From a virus, in the IMG/VR virus record IMGVR_UViG_3300025840_002122, positions 1 through 48,631 of that record: a stretch of 48,631 nt of DNA; one strand, written 5' to 3'. Shown here piece by piece: positions 32,568 to 38,354 of the stretch. The notes beneath the pieces were generated by a model that worked only from the letters and a program-made list of their open reading frames with translations, made no database searches and was not told the DNA's origin. The stretch's first letter is position 1, and each line of letters starts with the position of its first letter. The position numbers were made by a program, and so were the translations under genes.

Positions 32568-32579
32568 TTGTGATCACAA
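32568..32579. promoter_or_regulatory. TTGTGATCACAA palindrome, copy 1
   Basis: Perfect 12-bp palindrome. The core TGTGATCACA returns at 32643-32652, 74 bases away, with the leftward promoter candidate between them. Confidence 0.5.
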
Positions 32580-32607
32580 CAATAGCCTCACTACCCTATA
32601 GGGGTAG

Positions 32608-32635
32608 GGTATAAAAATGTAATCGGCAGATGCAA
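32608..32635 (-). promoter_or_regulatory. Leftward arm promoter candidate
   Basis: Minus strand TTGCAT (32630-32635), 16-base spacer, TATACC (32608-32613). Predicted start near 32600, giving a leader of about 275 bases. A CTACCC/GGGTAG hairpin (32591-32607) overlaps the start point. Confidence 0.5.
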
Positions 32636-32642
32636 CACACAC

Positions 32643-32652
32643 TGTGATCACA
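32643..32652. promoter_or_regulatory. TGTGATCACA palindrome, copy 2
   Basis: Second copy of the 10-bp palindrome, upstream of the leftward -35 box. Spacing to the first copy is close to seven helical turns, which would place both on the same DNA face. Confidence 0.45.
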
Positions 32653-32790
32653 AATCACTCTGGAAAATACACTCTAAAGAGTGGCAACTGATTCCATAAC
32701 AGTTGTCGCAGTTGGCTAAGTCACTGAATTTGTTGGAGCTTCTTGTGTGTTGGTGTGACATGCCTATGTGTTTGCGTTCACCTGAGCACA

Positions 32791-32853
32791 TGATGTGTGT
32801 GATGTGCGTCATGACGTGTGATGTGTGGGGGTAGGCGGGGGCCATGACGGGGG
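32791..32853 (+). repeat. GT-rich 9-mer repeats and G5 tracts
   Basis: TGATGTGTG-like 9-mers start at 32791, 32800, 32812 and 32819, followed by G5 tracts at 32827-32831, 32837-32841 and 32849-32853 and a palindrome CGTCATGACG (32807-32816). The plus strand is strongly enriched in G and T. Confidence 0.6.
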
Positions 32854-33006
32854 TGTACGTTATTGTATACACGTATCTACACAGATCAGGAAAAATGAAG
32901 TGTTAACCACATTACGTATATAGTGGTTTACAGAGAACAGTGTTCCAAAAAACGTGGGATATGTAGAACGTTTTCCCTAATATTGCAGTATAGTTAAGTT
33001 TAGGGG

Positions 33007-33034
33007 TTGACATGTGGTACAGAATGTGTAAAAC
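33007..33034 (+). promoter_or_regulatory. Rightward promoter candidate P1
   Basis: TTGACA (33007-33012), 16-base spacer, TAAAAC (33029-33034) continuing TATATA. The combined string TAAAACTATATA at the same distance from TTGACA recurs at 33237 and in related form at 45630. Confidence 0.6.
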
Positions 33035-33072
33035 TATATATAGAATAACTAAGATGACACTATAAGTGATTA

Positions 33073-33172
33073 CACTTTAAATGTTCACTTAGATGTTAAT
33101 ATAGTTAGATATAATTATACTTAACTAATATTACACTTATATGTATCACTTTAAATGTACACTTTATATGTA
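33073..33172 (+). repeat. Five 13-bp iterons flanking an AT-rich dyad
   Basis: Direct repeats CACTTTAAATGTT (33073), CACTTAGATGTTA (33086), CACTTATATGTAT (33134), CACTTTAAATGTA (33147) and CACTTTATATGTA (33160), consensus CACTTTAAATGTA. The first two and the last three abut exactly. Between them GTTAgaTATAATTATActTAAC (33104-33125) is a near-perfect dyad. Confidence 0.8.
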
Positions 33173-33214
33173 ACGCCGTTAGGCGAGGAGTTTGTATATT
33201 TATTACGAAAGTTC

Positions 33215-33242
33215 TTGACAATGAGTAAAAAATCAGTAAAAC
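33215..33242 (+). promoter_or_regulatory. Rightward promoter candidate P2
   Basis: TTGACA (33215-33220), 16-base spacer, TAAAAC (33237-33242) then TATATA, identical in boxes and spacing to P1. It overlaps the start of the first rightward gene, so it would mainly serve the gene at 33423. Confidence 0.45.
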
Positions 33243-33445
33243 TATATACTGACGATGTTCTTTCTGAGTTTTATAATCACGTAATGAATGGAACTGTAGA
33301 TCAATTGCATATCCCCCATAGTGATGTATTCTACGTGCGAGAGGCAGTGCAGAACCATTATGGCAGGAAGTTTACGTTAGAACATGTAGAGTGGGCTATG
33401 CGTATGGAAGGATGGACAGACGGTGGCGATACCAGCGAGAGTTAA
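33221..33445 (+). CDS. First rightward gene, hypothetical
   Basis: 74 residues from the ATG at 33221. An in-frame ATG at 33155 lies inside the iterons and has no ribosome binding site, so it is rejected. The protein is polar with SDVFYVREAVQNHYGRKFTL and an acidic, glycine-rich end. No known domain. It overlaps the next gene by 23 bases. Confidence 0.6.
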   Translation: MSKKSVKLYTDDVLSEFYNHVMNGTVDQLHIPHSDVFYVREAVQNHYGRKFTLEHVEWAMRMEGWTDGGDTSES

Positions 33446-33719
33446 AAGTACAATGGAACGTTTGGGATTGTCAGGCGTTAATAAACCTAAACGTACCCCT
33501 AAGCACCCAACTAAGTCACACGTAGTGATGGCTAAAGAAGGTGAAACATATAAACTAATTCGTTTTGGTGAGCAGGGTGCAAGCACTGCAGGTAAACCCA
33601 AAGCTGGTGAGTCGGACCGTATGAAAAAGAAACGTGCATCCTTTAAAGCACGTCACAGTAAAAATATTGCTAAAGGTAAGTTGAGTGCAGCTTATTGGGC
33701 AGATAAAGTTAAGTGGTAA
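33423..33719 (+). CDS. Conserved small basic marine phage protein
   Basis: 98 residues from a GTG at 33423, supported by the conserved start AIPARVKSTMERLGLSGVNK. Later strings KPKRTPKHPTKSHVVMAKEG, RFGEQGASTAGKPKAGESDR and the end AAYWADKVKW recur in many marine phage genomes as I recall (possibly DUF6321). No function known. High lysine content suggests DNA or RNA binding or packaging association. Confidence 0.75.
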   Translation: MAIPARVKSTMERLGLSGVNKPKRTPKHPTKSHVVMAKEGETYKLIRFGEQGASTAGKPKAGESDRMKKKRASFKARHSKNIAKGKLSAAYWADKVKW

Positions 33720-33736
33720 TATAGGAGTAAATACCA

Positions 33737-34114
33737 ATGGCATCAGGAAAAGGTAAAGCCGTAGAGTTGCTATCAGGCATCACAGGCAAAGGAACAACAA
33801 TGACTGCACGTTCTTTGGCGAGTGTATCAACTACACTACAGAATAAGATTCGTCGGTTAGAACGTAAAGAAACGTTGACTGCAGAACAAAAGAAAGAGCT
33901 AGCAGCTTTGAAACGTCAATTGAAAGATGTAGACAATGAAATGTCAGCAGAAGCAAGTAAAGCTGGACGTTCTTCAGCACAAGCAGCACGTGACAAAAAG
34001 ATGAAGGGTAAAGTTACTCTACCGTCTACCCCTTTCAAAAAAGGTGGTATGGCTAAAAAGAAAAATTATAACAAGGGTGGTTACGCAAAATGCGGAGCCT
34101 CATATACAGGCTAA
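33737..34114 (+). CDS. Small virion-region protein with GGMAKK motif
   Basis: 125 residues. A helical lysine-rich middle (LQNKIRRLERKETLTAEQKK) is followed by a C-terminal KKGGMAKKK...NKGGYAKCGASY tail. GG-containing basic tails of this form are frequent in marine phage structural-region proteins. GGAG lies 9 bases before the ATG. Function unknown. Confidence 0.7.
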   Translation: MASGKGKAVELLSGITGKGTTMTARSLASVSTTLQNKIRRLERKETLTAEQKKELAALKRQLKDVDNEMSAEASKAGRSSAQAARDKKMKGKVTLPSTPFKKGGMAKKKNYNKGGYAKCGASYTG

Positions 34115-34117
34115 GTT

Positions 34118-34306
34118 ATGTGGATAGGGATAATGCTTGTATGTTTTGATCCTATGGCATTGTCCTGTAAGATTATAGCAAAACCAGAACCTTTCTATAC
34201 TGAACAAGCTTGTTTAGAAGAAGCAGAAAAAATAGCTACCAATATAAGAGCAGGGGGTGCTTATGCTACACCCCACTGCCACAAAGTTGAAGGAAATAGT
34301 GCCTAA
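34118..34306 (+). CDS. Small secreted-like hypothetical protein
   Basis: 62 residues. The N terminus (MWIGIMLVCFDPMALSCKII) is hydrophobic and could be a signal or anchor. Three cysteines (9, 17, 32) and a fourth near the end could form disulfides outside the cytoplasm. No family recognised. Its stop overlaps the next ATG. Confidence 0.6.
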   Translation: MWIGIMLVCFDPMALSCKIIAKPEPFYTEQACLEEAEKIATNIRAGGAYATPHCHKVEGNSA

Positions 34307-34524
34307 TGCCTATACGTAAAGTTAAGGGTGGTTACAAGTGGGGTGACTCAGGTAAAGTGTATCCTACTCGTAAAGGTGCAGAGAAACAAGCTGCCGCTGC
34401 GTATGCCAGTGGTTACAAAAAAATGAATGAAGGTGGATTTATTATGGAGACATGTGAAGGATGTCAAACACGGGGTAACTGCTTGGCAGCAGGTAAGTGT
34501 TTAAAAGGCGGTAAAGATAAATGA
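34306..34524 (+). CDS. Small conserved phage protein with cysteine cluster
   Basis: 72 residues. KVKGGYKWGDSGKVYPTRKG is a widely repeated phage motif with AEKQAAAAYASGYK. The C terminus has four cysteines (CEGCQTRGNCLAAGKC) that may bind zinc. A GG-F motif (NEGGFIM) precedes them. Function unknown. Confidence 0.7.
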   Translation: MPIRKVKGGYKWGDSGKVYPTRKGAEKQAAAAYASGYKKMNEGGFIMETCEGCQTRGNCLAAGKCLKGGKDK

Positions 34525-34841
34525 ATTTTACAGACTGGAAAGCTGAGTTAGAAGAACATGGATACGTAGTTACTGAAGACACTATCACTACACAACGTGG
34601 TGATGTACTTGCAGGTAAAGACCCATATGGTGGATATTACATTAGTGACTCACGTATTCAAGACATTGTAAGTAAGAAACCTAGCAAGGTTAAGAAGGTA
34701 ACTAAAAAAGTTAAGAAGGTAGCAGAAGCTGCCACTGAACTTGTAATGGAACGTGCTCGTGACAAGAATGGACATTTTATTGCAGATGATCCTGACACTG
34801 AAGTTAACGAAGCATGGGTAGTTAAAACTAAGAAAAAATAA
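34521..34841 (+). CDS. Hypothetical protein with lysine-rich linker
   Basis: 106 residues. A small N-terminal domain (TDWKAELEEHGYVVTEDTIT) is followed by a KKVTKKVKKVAEAATELV helix and an acidic region. It overlaps neighbours at both ends by 1-4 bases. No known family. Confidence 0.65.
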   Translation: MNFTDWKAELEEHGYVVTEDTITTQRGDVLAGKDPYGGYYISDSRIQDIVSKKPSKVKKVTKKVKKVAEAATELVMERARDKNGHFIADDPDTEVNEAWVVKTKKK

Positions 34842-35200
34842 TGACCCAATATTCAATAGGTAAACCAGCACGTAGGAAGTCTGTCTATGGTCACAATGAA
34901 ACCACAGCAGTAGAAGACGTGTATACTTGCCCTGCTAACTGTACAGCAGAAGTTACATATATCCTTGTAGCTAATGGTGGTGGTAGCACTAATGATGTCA
35001 CTATTCAGTGGTACGTAGCAGCAGATGCTTATACGTCACACTTCCTAAACGATAAGAGTTTAGCTGGTAATGGCTATCACGAGTTCTCTACTATTGACCT
35101 TGTATTACAACCAGGTGATAAGATTCAGATAGTACCTAATGCAGCAGGACACATTGATAGCATTGTTACTGTAACTGAAACGTTTGTACCTATTGGTTAA
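34841..35200 (+). CDS. Putative beta-rich virion accessory protein
   Basis: 119 residues, predicted all-beta (AEVTYILVANGGGSTNDVTI, then LVLQPGDKIQIVPNAAGHID). The composition and short length resemble head-decoration or fibre-associated proteins seen beside structural genes in marine phages. The stop is followed by the DUF1127 promoter. Confidence 0.6.
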   Translation: MTQYSIGKPARRKSVYGHNETTAVEDVYTCPANCTAEVTYILVANGGGSTNDVTIQWYVAADAYTSHFLNDKSLAGNGYHEFSTIDLVLQPGDKIQIVPNAAGHIDSIVTVTETFVPIG

Positions 35201-35212
35201 TGCATAACGGGG

Positions 35213-35241
35213 TTGCATTATTGTCTATAGTATGTTATAAC
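35213..35241 (+). promoter_or_regulatory. Promoter of the DUF1127 gene
   Basis: TTGCAT (35213-35218), 17-base spacer, TATAAC (35236-35241) followed by TATATATG. The -10 and downstream TATATA match the capsid-gene promoter at 45630. Confidence 0.6.
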
Positions 35242-35251
35242 TATATATGAT

Positions 35252-35301
35252 ATAACTATCTCTGGTAGCAAAAGTTACCGATAACATAAGGAGATAGTTA
35301 T
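35252..35301 (+). promoter_or_regulatory. Leader hairpin that would hide the ribosome binding site
   Basis: ATAACTATCTC (35252-35262) is perfectly complementary to GAGATAGTTAT (35291-35301). The right arm includes the GAG of the AAGGAG site and the first two bases of the ATG. The 28-base loop contains an inner GGTAGC/GTTACC hairpin with an AAAA loop. Confidence 0.65.
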
Positions 35302-35584
35302 GAAAGAATGGTTTAAAAAAGTATTTGTTGCCTTTATTGAGGCACGTCAGGCTGAAGCAAATCGTCGTATTGCAGCAATGCATTTGTATCGCATGACAGA
35401 CCGTGAGCTAAACGATATTGGCATTGGTCGTGGAGATATTAAACGAGTTGTCTATGAAACCGAGAACGAAGTCAAAACTGAAAAACAAGGCACCAATAGT
35501 CCGAAAAACAAAAACAATGTCTCGTGGCGGCAGTACATCTACAGTAAACTCGGCTGGGAACTACACAAAGCCAACCATGCGTAA
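35300..35584 (+). CDS. DUF1127 protein
   Basis: 94 residues. The DUF1127 core is residues about 16-52: EANRRIAAMHLYRMTDRELN then DIGIGRGDIKRVVY. The rest is a polar tail. In Rhodobacter sphaeroides the DUF1127 protein CcaF1 binds RNA and affects sRNA maturation and turnover; the domain is typical of alphaproteobacterial regulators. A phage copy with its own promoter and a structured leader suggests a host-derived gene used to alter host RNA metabolism, which is an inference. The tail overlaps the next gene by 131 bases in another frame. Confidence 0.8.
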   Translation: MKEWFKKVFVAFIEARQAEANRRIAAMHLYRMTDRELNDIGIGRGDIKRVVYETENEVKTEKQGTNSPKNKNNVSWRQYIYSKLGWELHKANHA

Positions 35585-35705
35585 AAACTTGTTCAACAAG
35601 ATTAAAGCAGGTAGTAAGGGTGGAAGTGCAGGTCAATGGTCTGCACGTAAAGCACAAATGTTAGCCAAGCAGTATAAATCTGCAGGTGGTGGATATAAGA
35701 GCTAA
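35454..35705 (+). CDS. Conserved basic phage protein (SARKAQ motif)
   Basis: 83 residues from the ATG at 35454; an ATG at 35517 is an alternative. The conserved part is YTKPTMRKNLFNKIKAGSKG followed by GSAGQWSARKAQMLAKQYKS and GGGYKS, common in marine phages (DUF5872-like by recollection). Strongly basic, probably binding nucleic acid. Its first 131 bases overlap the DUF1127 gene. Confidence 0.7.
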   Translation: MKPRTKSKLKNKAPIVRKTKTMSRGGSTSTVNSAGNYTKPTMRKNLFNKIKAGSKGGSAGQWSARKAQMLAKQYKSAGGGYKS

Positions 35706-35714
35706 GAGGGCGAT

Positions 35715-36176
35715 ATGGACCCAGTGACAATTATCAGTGGGGCCACTGTTGCCTTCAACGCACTTAAAAAAGGCTTTGCAATAGGCAAGGACTTACAGGA
35801 CATGTCTAGTCAACTAACACAGTGGGCAGGACATATGGCTGACTTAGGTCAGGCTGAGAAACAAGTAAACAATCCCCCTTGGTGGAAATCTATGGGTGGC
35901 TCTGTTGAAGCGGAAGCAATGGAAGTGTTTGCAGCTAAACGTAAAGCAGAGCAGATGCGTAGTGAGTTAAAAGACTATATTAGTTTTACAATGGGTCCAT
36001 CAGCTTGGGATGAACTAGTACGCATTGAAGCTAAGATACGTAAACAAAAAAGAGAACATGAATACCGTAAAGCTGAGTTACAAGAAGCTATTATAACTTG
36101 GACTATATCGGGGTTACTATTACTTAGTGGTATAGGTGGTATCATATTCTTTGCGTGGTTAATGTCAAATGGCTAA
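35715..36176 (+). CDS. Tail-anchored membrane protein
   Basis: 153 residues. A helical cytoplasmic part (ISFTMGPSAWDELVRIEAKI, basic coiled region) is followed by one hydrophobic segment near residues 125-150 (WTISGLLLLSGIGGIIFFAW). Similar proteins lie near lysis genes in marine phages, as I recall. A holin or pinholin-like role is possible but not shown. It overlaps the next gene by 8 bases. Confidence 0.7.
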   Translation: MDPVTIISGATVAFNALKKGFAIGKDLQDMSSQLTQWAGHMADLGQAEKQVNNPPWWKSMGGSVEAEAMEVFAAKRKAEQMRSELKDYISFTMGPSAWDELVRIEAKIRKQKREHEYRKAELQEAIITWTISGLLLLSGIGGIIFFAWLMSNG

Positions 36177-36426
36177 AGCTAAATCACAACAAAGCTTAGA
36201 TAAATGGACTCGACAGAAGTGGAGAACTAAAAGTGGTAAACCTTCGACGCAAGGTCCAAATGCTACAGGAGAACGTTACCTTCCTGAAGCGGCGATTAAA
36301 GCTATGTCTACCGCACAATATGCGGCGAGTAGTGCGAAGAAAAGAAAAGATACTGCAGCAGGTAAGCAGTTTTCTAAACAGCCTAAAGCAGCAGCTAAAA
36401 CGGCTGCACGTTTTCGGAGGACGTAA
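36169..36426 (+). CDS. Conserved basic phage protein (DUF5872-like)
   Basis: 85 residues. The patterns SLDKWTRQKWRTKSGKPST and ATGERYLPEAAIKAMSTAQY with KKRKDTAAGKQFSKQPK form a well-known small phage protein family (DUF5872 by recollection). Role unknown, with strong positive charge. It sits between two membrane protein genes, one base overlapping the next. Confidence 0.75.
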   Translation: MAKAKSQQSLDKWTRQKWRTKSGKPSTQGPNATGERYLPEAAIKAMSTAQYAASSAKKRKDTAAGKQFSKQPKAAAKTAARFRRT

Positions 36427-36755
36427 TGGTAGTTGACTTTGACGTAGATGGTGATGGCGTTATCACCGAAGCTGAAGTAGCAATGAAAGAACGTATGCTT
36501 GAGATAGAGCTACGTGAAGAAAAAGCTGAATCACAAAAGTTTATGGCTTGGGTAGCTATGGGCATGATGATTATCTTTACTGTATTTCTGTTTACTCCTT
36601 TTATGTCAGACTCACGTGTGAATGCTCTAGCAGATTTGCTAGGGTTATTTTATATTGCACAGACTGGTGTAGTTGCTGCGTACATGGGAGCTACAGCTTA
36701 TATGGCAGGTAAGCCTATGGGCAACAAAGTGGCAATGAGTAAGGATATGAGATAA
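36426..36755 (+). CDS. EF-hand membrane protein, holin candidate
   Basis: 109 residues. A canonical calcium-binding EF-hand loop lies at the N terminus: D6, D8, D10, G11, I13 and E17 in FDVDGDGVITEAE. Two hydrophobic segments follow (AWVAMGMMIIFTVFLFTPFM and ALADLLGLFYIAQTGVVAAY). It is directly upstream of the M15 peptidase with a one-base overlap, the usual holin position. Calcium control of lysis would be a new idea and is only inferred. Confidence 0.7.
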   Translation: MVVDFDVDGDGVITEAEVAMKERMLEIELREEKAESQKFMAWVAMGMMIIFTVFLFTPFMSDSRVNALADLLGLFYIAQTGVVAAYMGATAYMAGKPMGNKVAMSKDMR

Positions 36756-37222
36756 TGGGATTTAGTTTAAGTAGTCGTTCACTAGGTAAACTAGAGGGTG
36801 TTCACCCTGATATGGTAGCAGTTGTTAAACGTGCTATTGAACTGACGGACGTTGACTTTGGTGTGACGTATGGAGTCAGAACTTTAGCAGAGCAAGAAGA
36901 ACTGTATAACTCTGGACGATCACAGACTATGAAATCCAAACACCTTATTCAGGAAGATGGTTATTCACATGCCGTAGACCTCGTAGCCTATTTTGGTTCT
37001 AACGTAAGTTGGGAACTAAATGTTTACGATAACATTTGTGATGCTATGGCACAGGCAGCGGAAGAACTAGAGGTGCCTATCAAATGGGGTGCAGCTTGGT
37101 CAGAGGGTGACATTCGTTACTACGATGACACTGCAGAGGACGCAATGAATGCATACATTGACCTACGTAGATCACAAGGTCGTAGACCCTTCATTGATGC
37201 TCCACATTTTGAGATGATGTAA
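36755..37222 (+). CDS. M15-type peptidoglycan peptidase (endolysin)
   Basis: 155 residues. The D-Ala-D-Ala-type metallopeptidase signature is present: VTYGVRTLAEQEELY, then SKH (H63) and SHAVDL (D75), and the C-terminal DAPHFEM (H152). These supply the three zinc ligands. The spacing between H63 and D75 is longer than in VanY, as in related phage L-alanyl-D-glutamate peptidases. No signal peptide, so export needs a holin. It is the main lysis enzyme candidate. Confidence 0.9.
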   Translation: MGFSLSSRSLGKLEGVHPDMVAVVKRAIELTDVDFGVTYGVRTLAEQEELYNSGRSQTMKSKHLIQEDGYSHAVDLVAYFGSNVSWELNVYDNICDAMAQAAEELEVPIKWGAAWSEGDIRYYDDTAEDAMNAYIDLRRSQGRRPFIDAPHFEMM

Positions 37223-37563
37223 TGAGATGGTTAGTTCTGGCCTTATTGTTATCTAGTTGTGGTTTAACTTCACTGTTACCTACAGGCGGTACTAATGTAG
37301 CTGCTAATACACAGTTAGGTAAAGAAAACAAACAGGCTGTAGTTACTTACGAAGAAGAAGAAACTAATAACGCAGGACGTGACATCATTACAGAAACAAA
37401 AGAAGTAGAAGCAGGTCCAGTAGAAAAGCTAATGATTAGTAATCAGAATATTCCCCCTTGGGTTATAATGCTGCTACTACTAGGATGGCTACTTCCTACC
37501 CCGACACAAATAGGTCAATCAATAGCAAACTTTGTGCTTGCATTGTTTAGAAGAAAGAGTTAA
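37222..37563 (+). CDS. u-spanin-like lipoprotein
   Basis: 113 residues. The N terminus is a lipoprotein signal (LALLLSSCG, lipobox cysteine C13). The middle is polar and acidic. A hydrophobic segment near residues 78-92 (WVIMLLLLGWLLP) is followed by a short basic end. An outer-membrane lipid anchor at one end and an inner-membrane span at the other is the design of unimolecular spanins such as T1 gp11. Position directly after the endolysin supports a role in outer membrane disruption at lysis. Confidence 0.75.
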   Translation: MRWLVLALLLSSCGLTSLLPTGGTNVAANTQLGKENKQAVVTYEEEETNNAGRDIITETKEVEAGPVEKLMISNQNIPPWVIMLLLLGWLLPTPTQIGQSIANFVLALFRRKS

Positions 37564-37564
37564 A

Positions 37565-37936
37565 ATGGCACGAGCATTAACAGAAAAACAACAGAAACTA
37601 CTAGCTGTCTTATTTGATGAGGCTGGTGGTGACATTGTAGCTGCAAAAAAGATTGCAGGGTATTCGGATGCTACTTCATCTACTGAGATCATTAACTCTT
37701 TGAAAGAAGAAATACTAGATGCTACATCTGCTTACATGGCACGTAATGCACCTAAAGCTGCAATGGCTATGGTAGGTGCTTTGTACGATCCTACTGAACT
37801 AGGTATTCGTGATAAGATGTCAGCGGCAAAAGAACTACTAGATCGTACTGGCCTAGTTAAAACAGAAAAGATGCAAGTAGAAGCTAAAGGTGGAGTAATG
37901 CTAATGCCACCAAAACAAATGGATGAAGATGACTAA
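37565..37936 (+). CDS. Terminase small subunit (probable)
   Basis: 123 residues from the ATG at 37565; an in-frame upstream start overlaps the spanin gene. An HTH-like N-terminal half (LTEKQQKLLAVLFDEAGGDI then KKIAGYSDATSS) is typical of small terminase subunits, which recognise packaging sites. The C-terminal half is helical and acidic. It precedes the large subunit with one intervening gene. Confidence 0.75.
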   Translation: MARALTEKQQKLLAVLFDEAGGDIVAAKKIAGYSDATSSTEIINSLKEEILDATSAYMARNAPKAAMAMVGALYDPTELGIRDKMSAAKELLDRTGLVKTEKMQVEAKGGVMLMPPKQMDEDD

Positions 37937-38354
37937 ACCATTAAAACAATGGAAGTTACCCCAACCAACTGATATAAAAGAAGACAATGAATGGGTTCCT
38001 ATTCCCCGTATATCTAGGACCATTCCATTCGGCTATGAAGTAAATCCAGATGACCCTGATGTACTGCTGCCTATTGACCATGAGCTTGATATGCTTGAAC
38101 AGGCACAAAGGTATCTTAAACAGTACTCATATCGTGAAGTAGCTAATTGGCTTACACGAAATACAGGTAGAGATATATCTCACGTAGGTTTACGTAAACG
38201 GTTGGAAAATGAGCGAAGAAGAAAAAACAAAGCTGCAAGCTTACGCCGATGGGCAGACTATGCGAAAAAGGCAATCGCCAAGGCGGAAGAAATTGAACGC
38301 ACAAGGCTCGGAGCAAAAGCAGACGAAGAAGACATCAGCGAGGCCAAAGCCTGA
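37923..38354 (+). CDS. HTH-like protein overlapping terminase
   Basis: 143 residues. The segment YSYREVANWLTRNTGRDISH then VGLRKRLENERRRKNK looks like a recombinase-type helix-turn-helix followed by a basic helix. It may help terminase find DNA. The last 146 bases overlap the start of terL in another frame, an unusually long overlap for this genome. Confidence 0.7.
   Translation: MKMTKPLKQWKLPQPTDIKEDNEWVPIPRISRTIPFGYEVNPDDPDVLLPIDHELDMLEQAQRYLKQYSYREVANWLTRNTGRDISHVGLRKRLENERRRKNKAASLRRWADYAKKAIAKAEEIERTRLGAKADEEDISEAKA

Larger units (their letters stand above)
32326..33220. other. Divergent control region, no gene
   Basis: 895 bases between the leftward and rightward arms with no convincing coding frame. 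It contains, from left to right, a long inverted repeat, a second structured segment, a palindromic operator, two TGTGATCACA palindromes around a leftward promoter, a GT-rich repeat array with G5 tracts, several short hairpins, a rightward promoter, and five 13-bp iterons. Such density fits a replication origin combined with a transcriptional switch. Confidence 0.7.

Noticed and set aside
32648-32872. Minus-strand 74-residue open frame in the control region
   Set aside because: Composition is dominated by H, T, S and C from the GT-rich repeats, there is no ribosome binding site, and it overlaps repeat and palindrome features.
33155-33220. Longer N terminus for the first rightward gene
   Set aside because: The upstream ATG is part of the 13-bp iterons and has no ribosome binding site.
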